A DNA stretch of 64,000 nucleotides from Limosilactobacillus avistercoris (GTDB taxonomy: Bacteria > Bacillota > Bacilli > Lactobacillales > Lactobacillaceae), in assembly GCF_014836425.1 (NCBI RefSeq), contig NZ_JACSQW010000002.1, forward strand, positions 62,001 through 126,000, read 5' to 3'. The translations under genes and the position numbers were made by a program. Under the pieces are notes generated by a model that worked only from the letters and a program-made list of their open reading frames with translations, was not told the DNA's origin and made no database searches. The stretch's first letter is position 1. The number at the start of each line of letters is the position of its first letter. Shown here in pieces: positions 48,825 to 58,838 of this stretch.

Positions 48825-49724
48825 ATGGACGGAATTATTCCTTTATACAAAGAACGGGGAATGACAAGCTTTGATTGCGTAAGTCGATTACGACGAATTT
48901 TAAAAACTAAAAAAATTGGTCATTCCGGAACGTTGGATCCCTCAGTTGATGGTGTTTTGCCAATCTGTGTGGGAAATACAACTAAAGTAGTAGAATACCT
49001 GATGCAGTCTGGAAAAGAATATCAGGGTGAATTAGTAATCGGTAAAGCAACGACAACCGAAGATTTTGATGGTGATGTTGTAGAAACAAAGCCAGTTGAA
49101 GCGCCAATTAGTGATGAAAAAGTTAAGGCTGCGATGGAGAAAATGACGGGGGAGATTATTCAAATCCCCCCGATGTATTCAGCTGTAAAGGTTAACGGGA
49201 AACGCCTTTATGAATATGCCCGTGCTGGTGAAAAAGTTGAGCGACCTCGCAGGAAAGCAACAATTAGTGAATTTGCAATGTGCCGGAATGAGTATGATGA
49301 TATGGCTCAAGAGCAACATGTTTACTTCAAAGTAAAATGTAGCAAAGGAACCTACATCAGGACGCTTGTTGCTGATTTAGCCCGTGCTCTTGGCTATCCC
49401 GGCGCAATGAAGTGGTTGACGCGGCTAGAAAGTGGTGGCTTTACGCTTGACCAAACCATGAGTTTAAACGATGTCCAAGATGCAGTTGCTCACCAGACAA
49501 TTGATCGGCACCTTTACCCGATCGACTATGCCTTGAAGGAGTATCCATCGGTGGAATTAACCGAAGATCAATGGCAAGCTGTTCAGCATGGTGGATGGTT
49601 GAAAAAGGATGAATTATCAACGACTGCCAATGAAGTTGTTTTAAAATATAATGGTTCAACTAAGGCCTTATATCATTTGACCTCTCAAGGGTATAAACCA
49701 ACAAAAATGTTCTCAGTAAAATAA
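48825..49724 (+). CDS. truB: tRNA pseudouridine 55 synthase
   Basis: Makes pseudouridine 55 in the T loop of tRNAs. 299 aa. Catalytic Asp lies in HSGTLDPSVDGVLPI (near residue 38). MYSAVKVNGKRLYEYAR and KGTYIRTLVADLA are conserved. The C-terminal extension resembles a degenerate PUA domain. The start ATG follows TGGAGTG. Followed by ribF after 14 bases. Confidence 0.96.
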   Translation: MDGIIPLYKERGMTSFDCVSRLRRILKTKKIGHSGTLDPSVDGVLPICVGNTTKVVEYLMQSGKEYQGELVIGKATTTEDFDGDVVETKPVEAPISDEKVKAAMEKMTGEIIQIPPMYSAVKVNGKRLYEYARAGEKVERPRRKATISEFAMCRNEYDDMAQEQHVYFKVKCSKGTYIRTLVADLARALGYPGAMKWLTRLESGGFTLDQTMSLNDVQDAVAHQTIDRHLYPIDYALKEYPSVELTEDQWQAVQHGGWLKKDELSTTANEVVLKYNGSTKALYHLTSQGYKPTKMFSVK

Positions 49725-49738
49725 AGGAGGAAGGACTA

Positions 49739-50704
49739 GTGGAAGTTGTAAAAATCCACCATCCATTGCAAAAAAATTTAGTTCCTACAGGACAAGTAGT
49801 TCTAGCAATGGGCTTTTTTGACGGTGTTCACCGGGGCCACCAGCAAGTAATTGAAACTGCCAAAGAAATTGCTAATAAAGAAGGCCTTCCTTTAGCTGTC
49901 TTAACTTACGATCACGCTCCTGGAATTGTTTATCGACAGTATCCCGGTGGCTTTAAATACTTGTCGACAACCACCCGAAAATTGTCTCTATTAAGACAGC
50001 TTGGTGTTGACTTAGTATATCTCGTTAGCTTTACTTCTGCTTTCGCTAGTCTTTCACCCCAGGAATTTGTTGACCAATATTTGATTGGCTTTCATGCCGA
50101 TACAGTGGTAGCAGGCTTTGATCATACTTATGGTAAAGCAGCAGTTGCAACCATGGAAAAATTACCGGAGTATGCCAAGGGACGTTTTAATGTGGTGACT
50201 GTCCCTAAATTTACCGGTAAAGGTGAACAAAAGATTGGTTCAAGTACTATTCGTAAGACAATTGATAACGGTAATATCGAAGTAGCTAACCGGATGCTTG
50301 GATACCGATATATGACAACGGGGATTGTTGTGCATGGATTAGCGCGAGGGAGAAGTTTAGGTTTTCCGACGATTAATGTAGAAACGCCAGAGGCTGAGCG
50401 TATTCCCGGAATTGGTGTATATACGGTTCAGGTAAAAATCGACTCAAAGTGGTATGGCGGAATGGCAAGTGTTGGCCACAATATTACTTTTGGTGATCAG
50501 AATAAGCTTACAGTTGAAATTTTCCTCTTTGATTTTAACCAAATGGTCTATGGTGAAGAGGTACAAGTACGTTGGCTTTACTACCAACGTGGTGAGGTAA
50601 AGTTTAACGGTGCCGATGAATTGGTTGCTCAGATGAATCGTGATGAGCAAGCGTCACGCGAGTACCTTAAAAAGATGGATACTAAAAAGTATTCTTTAAT
50701 ATAG
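49739..50704 (+). CDS. ribF: Bifunctional riboflavin kinase / FAD synthetase
   Basis: Converts riboflavin to FMN and FAD. 321 aa from GTG 49739 with AAAGGAGGAAGG upstream. The N-terminal adenylyltransferase has MGFFDGVHRGHQ and GFDHTYGK. The C-terminal flavokinase has VVHGLARGRSLGFPTINVE and GIGVYTV. The truB-ribF pair is standard in Firmicutes. Confidence 0.96.
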   Translation: MEVVKIHHPLQKNLVPTGQVVLAMGFFDGVHRGHQQVIETAKEIANKEGLPLAVLTYDHAPGIVYRQYPGGFKYLSTTTRKLSLLRQLGVDLVYLVSFTSAFASLSPQEFVDQYLIGFHADTVVAGFDHTYGKAAVATMEKLPEYAKGRFNVVTVPKFTGKGEQKIGSSTIRKTIDNGNIEVANRMLGYRYMTTGIVVHGLARGRSLGFPTINVETPEAERIPGIGVYTVQVKIDSKWYGGMASVGHNITFGDQNKLTVEIFLFDFNQMVYGEEVQVRWLYYQRGEVKFNGADELVAQMNRDEQASREYLKKMDTKKYSLI

Positions 50705-50757
50705 AAAAATAGGGTTCCAAAATTCGGCCTTTTTCCCGAGCTTTGGAGCCCTATTCT
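50705..50757. terminator. Bidirectional terminator
   Basis: AATAGGGTTCCAAA pairs with TTTGGAGCCCTATT (one mismatch) with an inner CGG...CCG. It serves ribF and the convergent minus-strand gene. Confidence 0.85.
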
Positions 50758-50758
50758 A

Positions 50759-51130
50759 TTAATGGCGACTTGAACGGTGACCACTGGTTTGGTTAATCTT
50801 ATGAACATGGCGTTTGAATTTTGTTCCACCATCAGAAATTAACCTAAAATGACGCATTTTAGCATTAAATGGACGGTTTGATAGGCGGATAGAAACCCAA
50901 CGTCGTAGGATATCTGTCATCCCGTCAAGTTGCTTGAGCAGATGTTCGTCATCGCTCTTAACCGCTGCTTCACGAATGTCAGATTGAAGGCGACTAATTA
51001 AATTATTGTGGTAGTCCAAGAGCTCTTTAGTTAACGGAGCATTCCGGTAACTGTTAAAGAGCTTCTGGATAATTCGCATGGCGTCTTCAGGACCACTTGG
51101 TTGAATATATCGTTGCTTTTTATGCTTCAT
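50759..51130 (-). CDS. Basic protein of unknown function, 123 aa
   Basis: Helical N-terminal two-thirds (EDAMRIIQKLFNSYRNAPLT ... LLKQLDGMTDILRRWVSIRL) and a basic Arg/His/Lys-rich tail (KFKRHVHKINQ...RSSRH) that could bind nucleic acid. AGGAG precedes the ATG. It lies divergent from hrcA and convergent with ribF. I do not recognise the family. Confidence 0.7.
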   Translation of the reverse strand: MKHKKQRYIQPSGPEDAMRIIQKLFNSYRNAPLTKELLDYHNNLISRLQSDIREAAVKSDDEHLLKQLDGMTDILRRWVSIRLSNRPFNAKMRHFRLISDGGTKFKRHVHKINQTSGHRSSRH

Positions 51131-51162
51131 TGAAAAACTCCTAAATTTTCATTTGACGTTTC

Positions 51163-51191
51163 TTGACTTTTACTAACCAGATTGGTATATT
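51163..51191 (+). promoter_or_regulatory. Promoter of the hrcA-grpE-dnaK operon
   Basis: TTGACT, a 17-base spacer and TATATT, directly ahead of the CIRCE element. Confidence 0.85.
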
Positions 51192-51201
51192 ATACATGTG
51201 T

Positions 51202-51228
51202 TTAGCACTTAACCCTATAGAGTGCTAA
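51202..51228. promoter_or_regulatory. CIRCE operator for HrcA
   Basis: TTAGCACTT, a 9-base spacer, GAGTGCTAA. The right arm is canonical; the left arm has T for C at its last base. It lies at the expected transcript start, so HrcA blocks initiation and the leader RNA carries the repeat. Confidence 0.97.
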
Positions 51229-51245
51229 AAGGGGAAGTGATAAAA

Positions 51246-52295
51246 ATGCTAACACAGCGTCAAAACAAGATCCTGCAAGCGATTGTACGTCAATATACCT
51301 CAACCGGTCAACCCGTTGGTTCAAAACACTTGGCTGAGGAATTACCATTTAAGGTAAGCCCAGCTACGGTTCGTAACGAGATGAGTATTCTTGAAGATAA
51401 GGGTTTCGTTGCTAAGGAACATTCGTCTTCTGGACGTGTTCCATCAAAAAAAGGTTACCGTTATTATGTTGACCACTTGCTTGATTCAGAAGCAATTACT
51501 AACAATGATTTAGTGGTAATTCAAAACTCGTTAGGAACAAGTTTCCAAAAGATCGATGAGATCATTTCGCACTCGGCTGATATTTTATCCGATCTTACTT
51601 CCTACACTACTTTTACCTTGAAACCCGAACAAGCGGATGTCCGTTTAAGCGGGTTTCGGGTTGTCCCGTTAGGTAATAGGAAAGTTATTGCTATTCTGGT
51701 TACCGATAGTGGGGATGTTGAAAGTCAGGCATTTACGTTACCGCGAAATTATGATACTGATGCACTTCAAGCAGTTATCCGAATGATTAATGATCAATTA
51801 GTTGGTCAACCATTGGCTGATGTAATGAAGCGGTTGAATGATGATATTCCGCTGCGGGTAATGCATTATATGCAAAGTGCGGATGGCTTCTTGGATCTTT
51901 TTGATAGTGTCGTGTCAAGGGCAGCACGTGAACAATTCTTTGTTGGCGGCCGATTAAACCTGTTAGATTTCTCAGAAAAGCATGATGCTGTAGACTTGCA
52001 AACATTGTATAGTCTGCTCGATCATAATGATCAATTATCACACTTACTAGATTCAAACGTTTCTGGTGATAAGGTAAGCGTTAAGATCGGCTCTGAGATT
52101 TCTAAGGATAAGGCCTTGGATAACTATAGTTTGATCACGGCAACCTATGATGTTGACCAATATGGTAAGGGTATTATTGCGGTGCTAGGTCCTACACGAA
52201 TGTCTTATTCACGGACAATTGGGTTAGTGAATGCATTTCGTCAGGAACTAGCCAAACGACTTTTGGACTTTTACCGTCACTATTACGATTCATAG
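51246..52295 (+). CDS. hrcA: Heat-inducible transcription repressor HrcA
   Basis: Binds CIRCE and is released on heat shock as GroE becomes busy. 349 aa from ATG 51246 (GGGGAAGTG upstream), rather than an in-frame start at 51222 within the CIRCE arm. A winged helix spans residues 1-100 (RQNKILQAIVRQY; STGQPVGSKHLAE; SPATVRNEMSILEDKGF), followed by a GAF-like domain. First gene of the heat-shock operon. Confidence 0.97.
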   Translation: MLTQRQNKILQAIVRQYTSTGQPVGSKHLAEELPFKVSPATVRNEMSILEDKGFVAKEHSSSGRVPSKKGYRYYVDHLLDSEAITNNDLVVIQNSLGTSFQKIDEIISHSADILSDLTSYTTFTLKPEQADVRLSGFRVVPLGNRKVIAILVTDSGDVESQAFTLPRNYDTDALQAVIRMINDQLVGQPLADVMKRLNDDIPLRVMHYMQSADGFLDLFDSVVSRAAREQFFVGGRLNLLDFSEKHDAVDLQTLYSLLDHNDQLSHLLDSNVSGDKVSVKIGSEISKDKALDNYSLITATYDVDQYGKGIIAVLGPTRMSYSRTIGLVNAFRQELAKRLLDFYRHYYDS

Positions 52296-52307
52296 GAGGC
52301 GAGTCGA

Positions 52308-52880
52308 TTGGCAGAAGACAAAGCTGCAAAGCAAAGTAAGGATGAAAAGCAAGCATCTAAGAGTGCTGCTCCTGAAAAGAATGATAAACTTGATGCTAAA
52401 GAGTTACAAAGTCAAGTAACGAAATTAAAAGACCAAGTTAAAGATCTACAACAACAATTAAGTGATAAGGATGATCAGTACTTACGAGCTGAAGCAGAGA
52501 TTCAAAATATGAACACTCACTTTAAAAAAGAACGTGCTCAGTTATTAAAGTACGATGGTCAAGATTTAGCAAAATCTGTTTTACCGGTTTTAGATAACCT
52601 TAAGCGGGCGTTGACAATTGAAGTTCATGATGAAAATGGTCAACAGCTAAAGAAGGGGATCCAAATGGTTCACGATCACTTGATTAGTGCGTTAAAGGAT
52701 CATGGAATTACGGAGATTGAAGCTGACGGTAAGCCGTTTGATCCGACCCTCCACCAGGCAGTGCAAACTGTTCCGGTTGAAGGTGATCAGAAGGCTGAAA
52801 CAGTAGTTAAAGTACTGCAGGCCGGTTATCAATTAAAGGACCGGATTCTTCGTCCCGCAATGGTTGTAGTTGCACAATAA
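52308..52880 (+). CDS. grpE: Nucleotide exchange factor GrpE
   Basis: Releases ADP from DnaK. 190 aa from TTG 52308 (AGGAGG upstream). A Lys/Glu/Asp-rich disordered N terminus precedes a long coiled coil (residues about 30-95) and the C-terminal beta domain (DGKPFDPTLHQAV; RILRPAMVVVA). Spaced 12 bases after hrcA and 21 before dnaK. Confidence 0.96.
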   Translation: MAEDKAAKQSKDEKQASKSAAPEKNDKLDAKELQSQVTKLKDQVKDLQQQLSDKDDQYLRAEAEIQNMNTHFKKERAQLLKYDGQDLAKSVLPVLDNLKRALTIEVHDENGQQLKKGIQMVHDHLISALKDHGITEIEADGKPFDPTLHQAVQTVPVEGDQKAETVVKVLQAGYQLKDRILRPAMVVVAQ

Positions 52881-52901
52881 AAATAAGAGAGGGAATAAAC
52901 A

Positions 52902-54773
52902 ATGGCAAGTAACAAGATTATTGGTATTGATTTAGGTACTACTAACTCCGCCGTTGCCGTTATGGAAGGTAACGAGCCAAAGATTATTACAAATCCGGAA
53001 GGTAGTCGGACAACTCCATCTGTTGTCTCATTTAAGAATGGTGAAACTCAAGTTGGTGAAGTCGCAAAGCGTCAAGCGATTACTAACCCTAACACCATTT
53101 CATCAATCAAGAGTCACATGGGTGAAGCAGGATACACCGTTGAAGTTGACGGTAAGAAGTACACCCCACAAGAAATTTCTGCAATGATTCTTCAATACTT
53201 GAAGAAGTACGCTGAAGATTACATTGGTGATACTGTTGATAAGGCAGTTATTACTGTTCCTGCATACTTCAATGATGCCCAACGTCAAGCAACTAAGGAT
53301 GCCGGTAAGATCGCTGGTTTGGATGTTAAGCGGATTATTAACGAACCAACTGCTTCATCATTAGCTTATGGTCTTGACAAGAAGGACAAGGATGAAAAGA
53401 TCCTTGTTTATGACCTTGGTGGTGGTACTTTTGATGTTTCCATCCTTGAATTAGGTGACGGTGTCTTCCAAGTACTTTCAACTAATGGTGATACTCACCT
53501 TGGTGGTGATGACTTCGATAAGAAGATCATGGATTGGTTAATCGAAGGCTTTAAGGAAGAAAATGGTGTTGACTTATCTAAAGACAAAATGGCTCTTCAA
53601 CGTTTGAAGGATGCTGCTGAAAAGGCAAAGAAAGACTTGTCTGGTGTTCAAGAAGCCCAAATCAGCTTGCCATTTATTTCTGCTGGTGAAAATGGTCCAC
53701 TACACCTTGAAAAGACCTTGAGCCGTGCCCAATTTAATCAATTAACTAATGACTTGGTTGAACGGACTAAGCAACCAGTTATGAATGCCTTAAAGGACGC
53801 TGACTTGACCTTTGATGATATCGATGAAGTTATCCTTAATGGTGGTTCTACTCGTATTCCAGCCGTTCAAGAAATGGTTAAGGAATTAACTGGTAAGGAA
53901 CCTAACCACTCCATTAACCCAGATGAAGCCGTTGCTCTTGGTGCTGCTATCCAAGGTGGTGTGCTTACTGGTGATGTTAAGGATGTTGTTTTGCTTGATG
54001 TTACTCCACTTTCACTTGGTATCGAAACCATGGGTGGTGTCTTCACCAAGTTGATTGACCGGAATACTACTATTCCAACATCAAAGAGTCAAATCTTCTC
54101 AACTGCTGCTGATAATCAATCGGCTGTTGATATTCACGTTCTTCAAGGTGAACGTCCAATGGCAGCAGATAACAAGACTTTAGGTAACTTCCAACTAACA
54201 GACATTCCTGCTGCTCCTCGTGGTGTACCTCAAATCAAGGTTACCTTTGATATCGACAAGAACGGGATTGTTAACGTTTCTGCTGAAGATCAAGGAACCC
54301 ACAAGAAGCAAAACATCACTATTAAGTCTAATTCCGGCTTGAGTGATGAAGAAATTGAACGGATGAAGAAGGATGCTGAAGAACACGCAGCAGCCGACAA
54401 GAAGAAGAAGGAAGAAGTCGACTTGAAGAACGAAGTTGACCAAGAACTCTTCCAAGTTGATAAGACTCTAAAGGAAGTTAAGGGTAAGGTTTCTGAAGAA
54501 GATATCAAGAAGGCTGAAAGTGCTCGTGACGACTTGAAGAAGGCTAAGGAAAGCGGCAACTTAGATGACATGAAGGCAAAGAAGGACGCCTTAAACAAGG
54601 TTATCCAAGACCTTAGTGTAAAGCTTTACCAACAAGCCCAAGGTGCTCAAGGCGGTCAAACTGGCGCTGCCGGTAACAACGGTGCTACTGGAAATAACAA
54701 TAATTCTGGTTCCGATGATGGTAAGACCGTTGATGGTGACTTCAAGGATGTTACTCCAGATGACAAGAAATAA
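52902..54773 (+). CDS. dnaK: Chaperone DnaK (Hsp70)
   Basis: ATP-driven folding chaperone. 623 aa. The nucleotide-binding domain has [40 protein letters not shown] and [10 protein letters not shown]. The substrate domain follows from about 360 ([14 protein letters not shown]). The C-terminal lid ends in a Gly/Asn/Gln-rich tail and the acidic [15 protein letters not shown]. It lacks the roughly 24-residue N-domain insertion of E. coli DnaK, as is normal for Gram-positives. Confidence 0.99.
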   Translation: MASNKIIGIDLGTTNSAVAVMEGNEPKIITNPEGSRTTPSVVSFKNGETQVGEVAKRQAITNPNTISSIKSHMGEAGYTVEVDGKKYTPQEISAMILQYLKKYAEDYIGDTVDKAVITVPAYFNDAQRQATKDAGKIAGLDVKRIINEPTASSLAYGLDKKDKDEKILVYDLGGGTFDVSILELGDGVFQVLSTNGDTHLGGDDFDKKIMDWLIEGFKEENGVDLSKDKMALQRLKDAAEKAKKDLSGVQEAQISLPFISAGENGPLHLEKTLSRAQFNQLTNDLVERTKQPVMNALKDADLTFDDIDEVILNGGSTRIPAVQEMVKELTGKEPNHSINPDEAVALGAAIQGGVLTGDVKDVVLLDVTPLSLGIETMGGVFTKLIDRNTTIPTSKSQIFSTAADNQSAVDIHVLQGERPMAADNKTLGNFQLTDIPAAPRGVPQIKVTFDIDKNGIVNVSAEDQGTHKKQNITIKSNSGLSDEEIERMKKDAEEHAAADKKKKEEVDLKNEVDQELFQVDKTLKEVKGKVSEEDIKKAESARDDLKKAKESGNLDDMKAKKDALNKVIQDLSVKLYQQAQGAQGGQTGAAGNNGATGNNNNSGSDDGKTVDGDFKDVTPDDKK

Positions 54774-54800
54774 CGTCAGAGTACGTTAGTAAACAATTGT

Positions 54801-54838
54801 TAAAAGCCAAAGGCCGGGATGAGGACTTTGGCTTTTAC
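54801..54838 (+). terminator. Intrinsic terminator of dnaK
   Basis: Arms TAAAAGCCAAAG / CTTTGGCTTTTA with a 14-base loop, then a T-rich flank. Confidence 0.85.
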
Positions 54839-54863
54839 TTTCGTTTATCACCTGTGGTATAAC
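54834..54863 (+). promoter_or_regulatory. dnaJ promoter
   Basis: TTTACT, an 18-base spacer and TATAAC with extended TGG. No second CIRCE is seen, so dnaJ may be expressed independently of HrcA in part. Confidence 0.55.
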
Positions 54864-54894
54864 TAAACAAGCAATAAAAATGGAGGATCTCCGT

Positions 54895-56049
54895 ATGGCA
54901 GAAGAAAGTTATTACGACATCCTAGGTGTAAAAAAGGATGCTTCGGAAAAAGAAATTAACCGTGCTTACCGGAAATTAGCCGCAAAATACCACCCAGATA
55001 TTAACCACGAACCTGGTGCTGAAGAAAAGTTTAAGAAGATTAATGAAGCACACGAAGTCTTGAGCGATCCACAGAAGCGTGCTCAATATGACCAATTTGG
55101 TTCTGCTGGCCCTAATGCTGGTGCCGGTGGCGGTTTCGGTGGCTTTGGTGGTCAACAAGGTTACGGTGACTTTGCTGGTGGTGACTTTGGCGATATCTTT
55201 AGCCAATTCTTTGGTGGCGGTGGTCGTCGGCAAGCCGATCCAACTGCACCTCGTCAGGGTCGTGACTTACAGTATTCTATGACCCTGGACTTTATGGATG
55301 CTGTCTTTGGCAAGACCACGACGATCAAGTATGAACGGGATACCCAATGTGATGTTTGTCACGGGACTGGTGCAAAGCGTGGTAAGTCTCCTGAGACATG
55401 TTCACGTTGTCATGGTAGTGGGGCAGTATTTACCGTACGGCGGACACCACTTGGTAATATCCAGACCCAAACAACTTGTCCTGAATGTCACGGAACCGGG
55501 AAGATTATTAAGCCAGAAGATCAATGTACTAAGTGTCATGGTACAGGCCATGTTCATGAACGCCACGAATTAGAAGTTAAAGTTCCTGCCGGGATCGATG
55601 ACGGTCAACAAATGCGTTTGGAACACCAGGGAGATGCTGGTGAAAATGGTGGCCCTTATGGTGACCTTTACATTGTGTTCCGGGTAACACCAAGTCGTGA
55701 ATTCCGTCGAGATGGTTCGACAATCTATGTTGATCAAGATATTTCATTTGCTCAAGCCGCACTTGGTGATGAGGTGAAGGTAAAGACCGTTCATGGTGAC
55801 GTTAACCTGAAGATTCCTGCTGGTACCCAATCAGAAACGAACTTCCGTCTCCGTGGAAAGGGTGTCCCACACCTAAATGGTAATGGTAACGGTGATGAAC
55901 ATGTGACTGTCCATGTTCATACGCCAAAGAGCCTTAACAAGCGTCAAAAAGAGGCCATGATGGCATTCGCTGCTGCTAGTGGTGAAGAAGTTAAGGGAGT
56001 TAAGAAGACTGTCTTAGATAAGCTTCGAGACGCATTTGAAGATAAATAA
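54895..56049 (+). CDS. dnaJ: Co-chaperone DnaJ (Hsp40)
   Basis: Delivers clients to DnaK and triggers its ATPase. 384 aa from ATG 54895 (ATGGAGG upstream). The J domain has the HPD triplet in YHPDIN. A Gly/Phe-rich linker (about 70-115) is followed by four zinc repeats [24 protein letters not shown] and CTKCHGTG, then the C-terminal client domains. Confidence 0.98.
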   Translation: MAEESYYDILGVKKDASEKEINRAYRKLAAKYHPDINHEPGAEEKFKKINEAHEVLSDPQKRAQYDQFGSAGPNAGAGGGFGGFGGQQGYGDFAGGDFGDIFSQFFGGGGRRQADPTAPRQGRDLQYSMTLDFMDAVFGKTTTIKYERDTQCDVCHGTGAKRGKSPETCSRCHGSGAVFTVRRTPLGNIQTQTTCPECHGTGKIIKPEDQCTKCHGTGHVHERHELEVKVPAGIDDGQQMRLEHQGDAGENGGPYGDLYIVFRVTPSREFRRDGSTIYVDQDISFAQAALGDEVKVKTVHGDVNLKIPAGTQSETNFRLRGKGVPHLNGNGNGDEHVTVHVHTPKSLNKRQKEAMMAFAAASGEEVKGVKKTVLDKLRDAFEDK

Positions 56050-56056
56050 ATGAGAA

Positions 56057-56100
56057 ATAAGCTAGTAATTTCCGGTGGTTAATCGGGATTACTGGCTTAT
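56057..56100 (+). terminator. Probable terminator of dnaJ
   Basis: ATAAGCTAGTAAT pairs with ATTACTGGCTTAT around CCG...CGG; the T run is weak (TATTGTATTT). Confidence 0.55.
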
Positions 56101-56149
56101 TGTATTTAAAGGTCCTGGTTTGATTAACTTTTCAAGCCAGTCCGGTCTT

Positions 56150-56158
56150 TGGTATACT
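56150..56158 (+). promoter_or_regulatory. lepA extended -10 promoter
   Basis: TGGTATACT (TGn plus TATACT) with no good -35, about 44 bases ahead of lepA. Confidence 0.5.
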
Positions 56159-56201
56159 AGTACTAGTTATTTTACAAGTTTAGAAAGTAGTGAACTAATT
56201 C

Positions 56202-58043
56202 ATGACAATGGATTTTGATGAAATGAAAGAACGGCAAAAACACATTCGTAACTTTTCGATTGTGGCTCATATTGATCACGGGAAATCAACGCTTGCTGAC
56301 CGGATCTTGGAAATGACAGATTCAATTAGTAAGCGCGAGATGAAGGATCAAATCCTTGATGATATGCCCCTGGAACGTGAACGAGGGATTACCATTAAGT
56401 TAAATGCCGTTGCCTTAACCTACCATGCTAAGGATGGACAGGATTATATTTTTCACTTGATTGATACTCCAGGACACGTCGACTTTTCCTATGAGGTTTC
56501 GCGTTCTTTGGCAGCTTGTGAAGGGGCAATCCTCGTTGTCGATGCTACACAAGGGGTCGAAGCACAGACCTTGGCAAATGTTTACCTGGCCTTGGATAAT
56601 GATTTGGAAATTTTACCAGTAATCAATAAGATTGACTTACCATCAGCTGATCCTGAAGGAACAAAGAAGCAAATTGAAGACGAAATCGGCTTGGATACTG
56701 ATGATGCCTTAGATGTTAGTGCTAAAACTGGTTTAGGCGTTGATAAGGTACTAGAAGAAATCGTCAAGAAAGTGCCAGCACCAACTGGTGACTTGAAAGC
56801 ACCTTTGAAGGCTTTAATCTTTGATTCAAAATATGATGATTACCGTGGGGTTGTTCTTAGTGTCCGGGTATTTGAAGGAACCGTTAAGAAAGGCGATAAG
56901 ATCCGCCTAATGAATAGTGGGACCGAATATGAAGTTGCTGAAGTTGGGATTAACTCACCAAAGCCACTTGCCCGGGATGTCTTGATGGCTGGGGATGTTG
57001 GTTACATTACCGCAGCGATTAAAGATATTAAGGATACCCGGGTTGGTGATACCGTTACAAATGCGGATAACCCAACTGACAAGCCACTGGAAGGGTACCG
57101 GCAAATGACCCCAATGGTTTACGCTGGACTTTACCCAACAGATAACGCGAAGTTTAACGATTTACGGGATGCGTTGGAAAAGTTACAGTTAAACGATGCA
57201 GCTTTAACGTTTGAACCCGAATCTTCGCAGGCACTTGGCTTTGGATTCCGGTGTGGGTTCCTTGGATTATTACACATGGATGTTATTCAGGAACGGCTTG
57301 AACGGGAATTTAACCTCGACTTGATTACCACTGCGCCTTCGGTTACTTACCATGTTGATCTTGCTGATGGTACAACAAAAGAAGTTGAAAACCCAGCTGA
57401 AATGCCCGATGCTTCGTCAATTAAAGATATTAAAGAACCGTACGTAAAGGCCTCTATTATGGTGCCAAACGATTATGTTGGGCCGGTAATGGAACTTTGC
57501 CAACGGAAACGGGGAATCTTTGAAACAATGGAATACTTGAGTGATACTCGGGTGAACGTGATTTACCATATTCCGTTGTCCGAAATCATCTTTGACTTTT
57601 TCGATAAGTTAAAGAGCTCGACCCGTGGTTATGCTTCCCTTGATTATGAGATTGACGATTACAAGCCAAGTAAGTTAGTGAAGATTGATATCCTCCTAAA
57701 TGGGGATAAAGTTGATGCCTTGAGTTTTATCGCGCATAAGGACTTTGCTGCGGAGCGAGGACGTGATATTACTTCTAAGCTGAAGAAGATTATTCCCCGA
57801 CAAAACTTTGAAATCCCAATTCAAGCTGCAATTGGTTCAAAGATTATTGCCAGGACAAACATTAAGGCTTACCGGAAAGATGTTACCGCACGGATTCATA
57901 CCGGTGATCCTGATCGGCGGGCCAAGCTTTTGGAAAAGCAGAAGCGTGGTAAGAAACGGATGAAGGCTGTTGGAAAAGTTGATATTCCTCAAGAAGCCTT
58001 TATGGCTGTCCTGAAGACCGATGAAGAAGTGGATGAGAAGTAA
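56202..58043 (+). CDS. lepA: Elongation factor 4, LepA
   Basis: Ribosome-associated GTPase that remobilises stalled or mis-translocated ribosomes and aids initiation/biogenesis. 613 aa. G1 is AHIDHGKST (about 24-32), G3 is DTPGHVDF, G4 is NKIDLP. The LepA-specific C-terminal domain includes [14 protein letters not shown]-like text ([19 protein letters not shown]) and the basic [10 protein letters not shown]. Its place after dnaJ is common in lactobacilli. Confidence 0.97.
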   Translation: MTMDFDEMKERQKHIRNFSIVAHIDHGKSTLADRILEMTDSISKREMKDQILDDMPLERERGITIKLNAVALTYHAKDGQDYIFHLIDTPGHVDFSYEVSRSLAACEGAILVVDATQGVEAQTLANVYLALDNDLEILPVINKIDLPSADPEGTKKQIEDEIGLDTDDALDVSAKTGLGVDKVLEEIVKKVPAPTGDLKAPLKALIFDSKYDDYRGVVLSVRVFEGTVKKGDKIRLMNSGTEYEVAEVGINSPKPLARDVLMAGDVGYITAAIKDIKDTRVGDTVTNADNPTDKPLEGYRQMTPMVYAGLYPTDNAKFNDLRDALEKLQLNDAALTFEPESSQALGFGFRCGFLGLLHMDVIQERLEREFNLDLITTAPSVTYHVDLADGTTKEVENPAEMPDASSIKDIKEPYVKASIMVPNDYVGPVMELCQRKRGIFETMEYLSDTRVNVIYHIPLSEIIFDFFDKLKSSTRGYASLDYEIDDYKPSKLVKIDILLNGDKVDALSFIAHKDFAAERGRDITSKLKKIIPRQNFEIPIQAAIGSKIIARTNIKAYRKDVTARIHTGDPDRRAKLLEKQKRGKKRMKAVGKVDIPQEAFMAVLKTDEEVDEK

Positions 58044-58083
58044 AAAAATCGACGTTCCTTATTTTGGGAATGTCGATTTTTAA
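58044..58083 (+). terminator. Intrinsic terminator of lepA
   Basis: Arms AAAAATCGACGTTCC / GGGAATGTCGATTTTT, beginning right at the lepA stop. Confidence 0.88.
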
Positions 58084-58159
58084 TTTTGGCTAGAAATATA
58101 GTAATTGGGAAAGTTATCTGGTGTATAATATGAAATATTGATTTGAGGGAGGTAAGGAA

Positions 58160-58264
58160 ATGAAGAAAAATATTTGGCGTCAGCTCTGGGATGTTCTTTC
58201 CCTCATTATTGCTGCAATTTTGTTGTATTATATTGTTACCTTTTTAGACGGTTTAATTAAGTAA
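58160..58264 (+). CDS. Small single-helix membrane peptide, 34 aa
   Basis: Reads MKKNIWRQLWDVL, then a hydrophobic helix (SLIIAAILLYYIVTFL) and DGLIK. A strong GAGGGAGGTAAGG lies just before the ATG and TATAAT (58124-58129) is upstream. It is a free-standing transcript with a terminator about 60 bases later. Function unknown; toxin-like peptides have this size, but no antisense antitoxin was identified. Confidence 0.65.
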   Translation: MKKNIWRQLWDVLSLIIAAILLYYIVTFLDGLIK

Positions 58265-58321
58265 AAAATTGAGGACCGCGATAACATGACATATCGTGAT
58301 CCCCAAGTAGAAGTATTTAGC

Positions 58322-58353
58322 GAAAGTGATTGCAGAATCACCTTCTTTTTTAT
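58322..58353 (+). terminator. Terminator after the 34-aa gene
   Basis: Arms AAGTGATT / AATCACCTT with loop GCAG and a long T run. Confidence 0.8.
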
Positions 58354-58467
58354 TATAACAAAATTTTTGATGCTTGTTGTATAAATAAACATTATTTAAG
58401 TGAAATTAATTTTTAGATTATTATTGTATTGTTAATGATCACTAATAGTAAGTGTTGAATTTAAAAG

Positions 58468-58476
58468 TGCTATAAT
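58468..58476 (+). promoter_or_regulatory. Extended -10 promoter of the cytochrome b5-like gene
   Basis: TGCTATAAT, about 38 bases ahead of the start codon, with no clear -35. The rest of the AT-rich gap 58354-58467 shows nothing recognisable. Confidence 0.6.
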
Positions 58477-58513
58477 AAATTTAACAATAAGTATCGGGAG
58501 GAGCTATTTTAGT

Positions 58514-58762
58514 ATGACTACAAGGACGTTTTCCGCTGAAGAACTTGCAAAGTATAATGGCCAAGATGGTAATCCAGCCTATGTCGCTGTTGAAGGAAAG
58601 GTTTATGATGTTAGTAACGTTTCCGCGTGGCATAACGGAAAACATCATGGTAATTTGGCAGGGCATGATGTGAGTGCCGCAATCAAACGTTCACTTCATA
58701 TGAAGCGGGTTCTTGAGGATTTACCAGTAGTTGGTAAGTTTACTGGCGATCCTGAAATTTAA
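58514..58762 (+). CDS. Cytochrome b5-like heme/steroid-binding domain protein
   Basis: 82 aa, a single soluble Cyt-b5-like domain: FSAEELAKYNGQDGNPAYVAVEGKVYDVS is the family start, and AWHNGKHHGN carries the candidate first heme-axial His. SLHMKRVLEDLPVVGKF carries a second. There is no signal peptide or membrane anchor. Ligand (heme or other) and partner are unknown; no reductase gene is adjacent. The start ATG follows GGGAGGAG. Confidence 0.88.
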   Translation: MTTRTFSAEELAKYNGQDGNPAYVAVEGKVYDVSNVSAWHNGKHHGNLAGHDVSAAIKRSLHMKRVLEDLPVVGKFTGDPEI

Positions 58763-58774
58763 TAATTGACAGAT

Positions 58775-58815
58775 AAAAAGGTCGACGAAATTTTACTTTT
58801 CATCGGCCTTTTTAA
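58775..58815. terminator. Bidirectional terminator
   Basis: AAAAAGGTCGACG pairs with CATCGGCCTTTTT (small mismatches). It separates the cytochrome b5-like gene from the convergent HAD gene. Confidence 0.8.
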
Positions 58816-58838
58816 TTTATAAGTCTAATTATAGAAAA

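Noticed and set aside
58288-58383. Short open frame MTYRDPQVEVF... downstream of the 34-aa gene
   Set aside because: No ribosome site, and it runs through an intrinsic terminator; unlikely to be translated.
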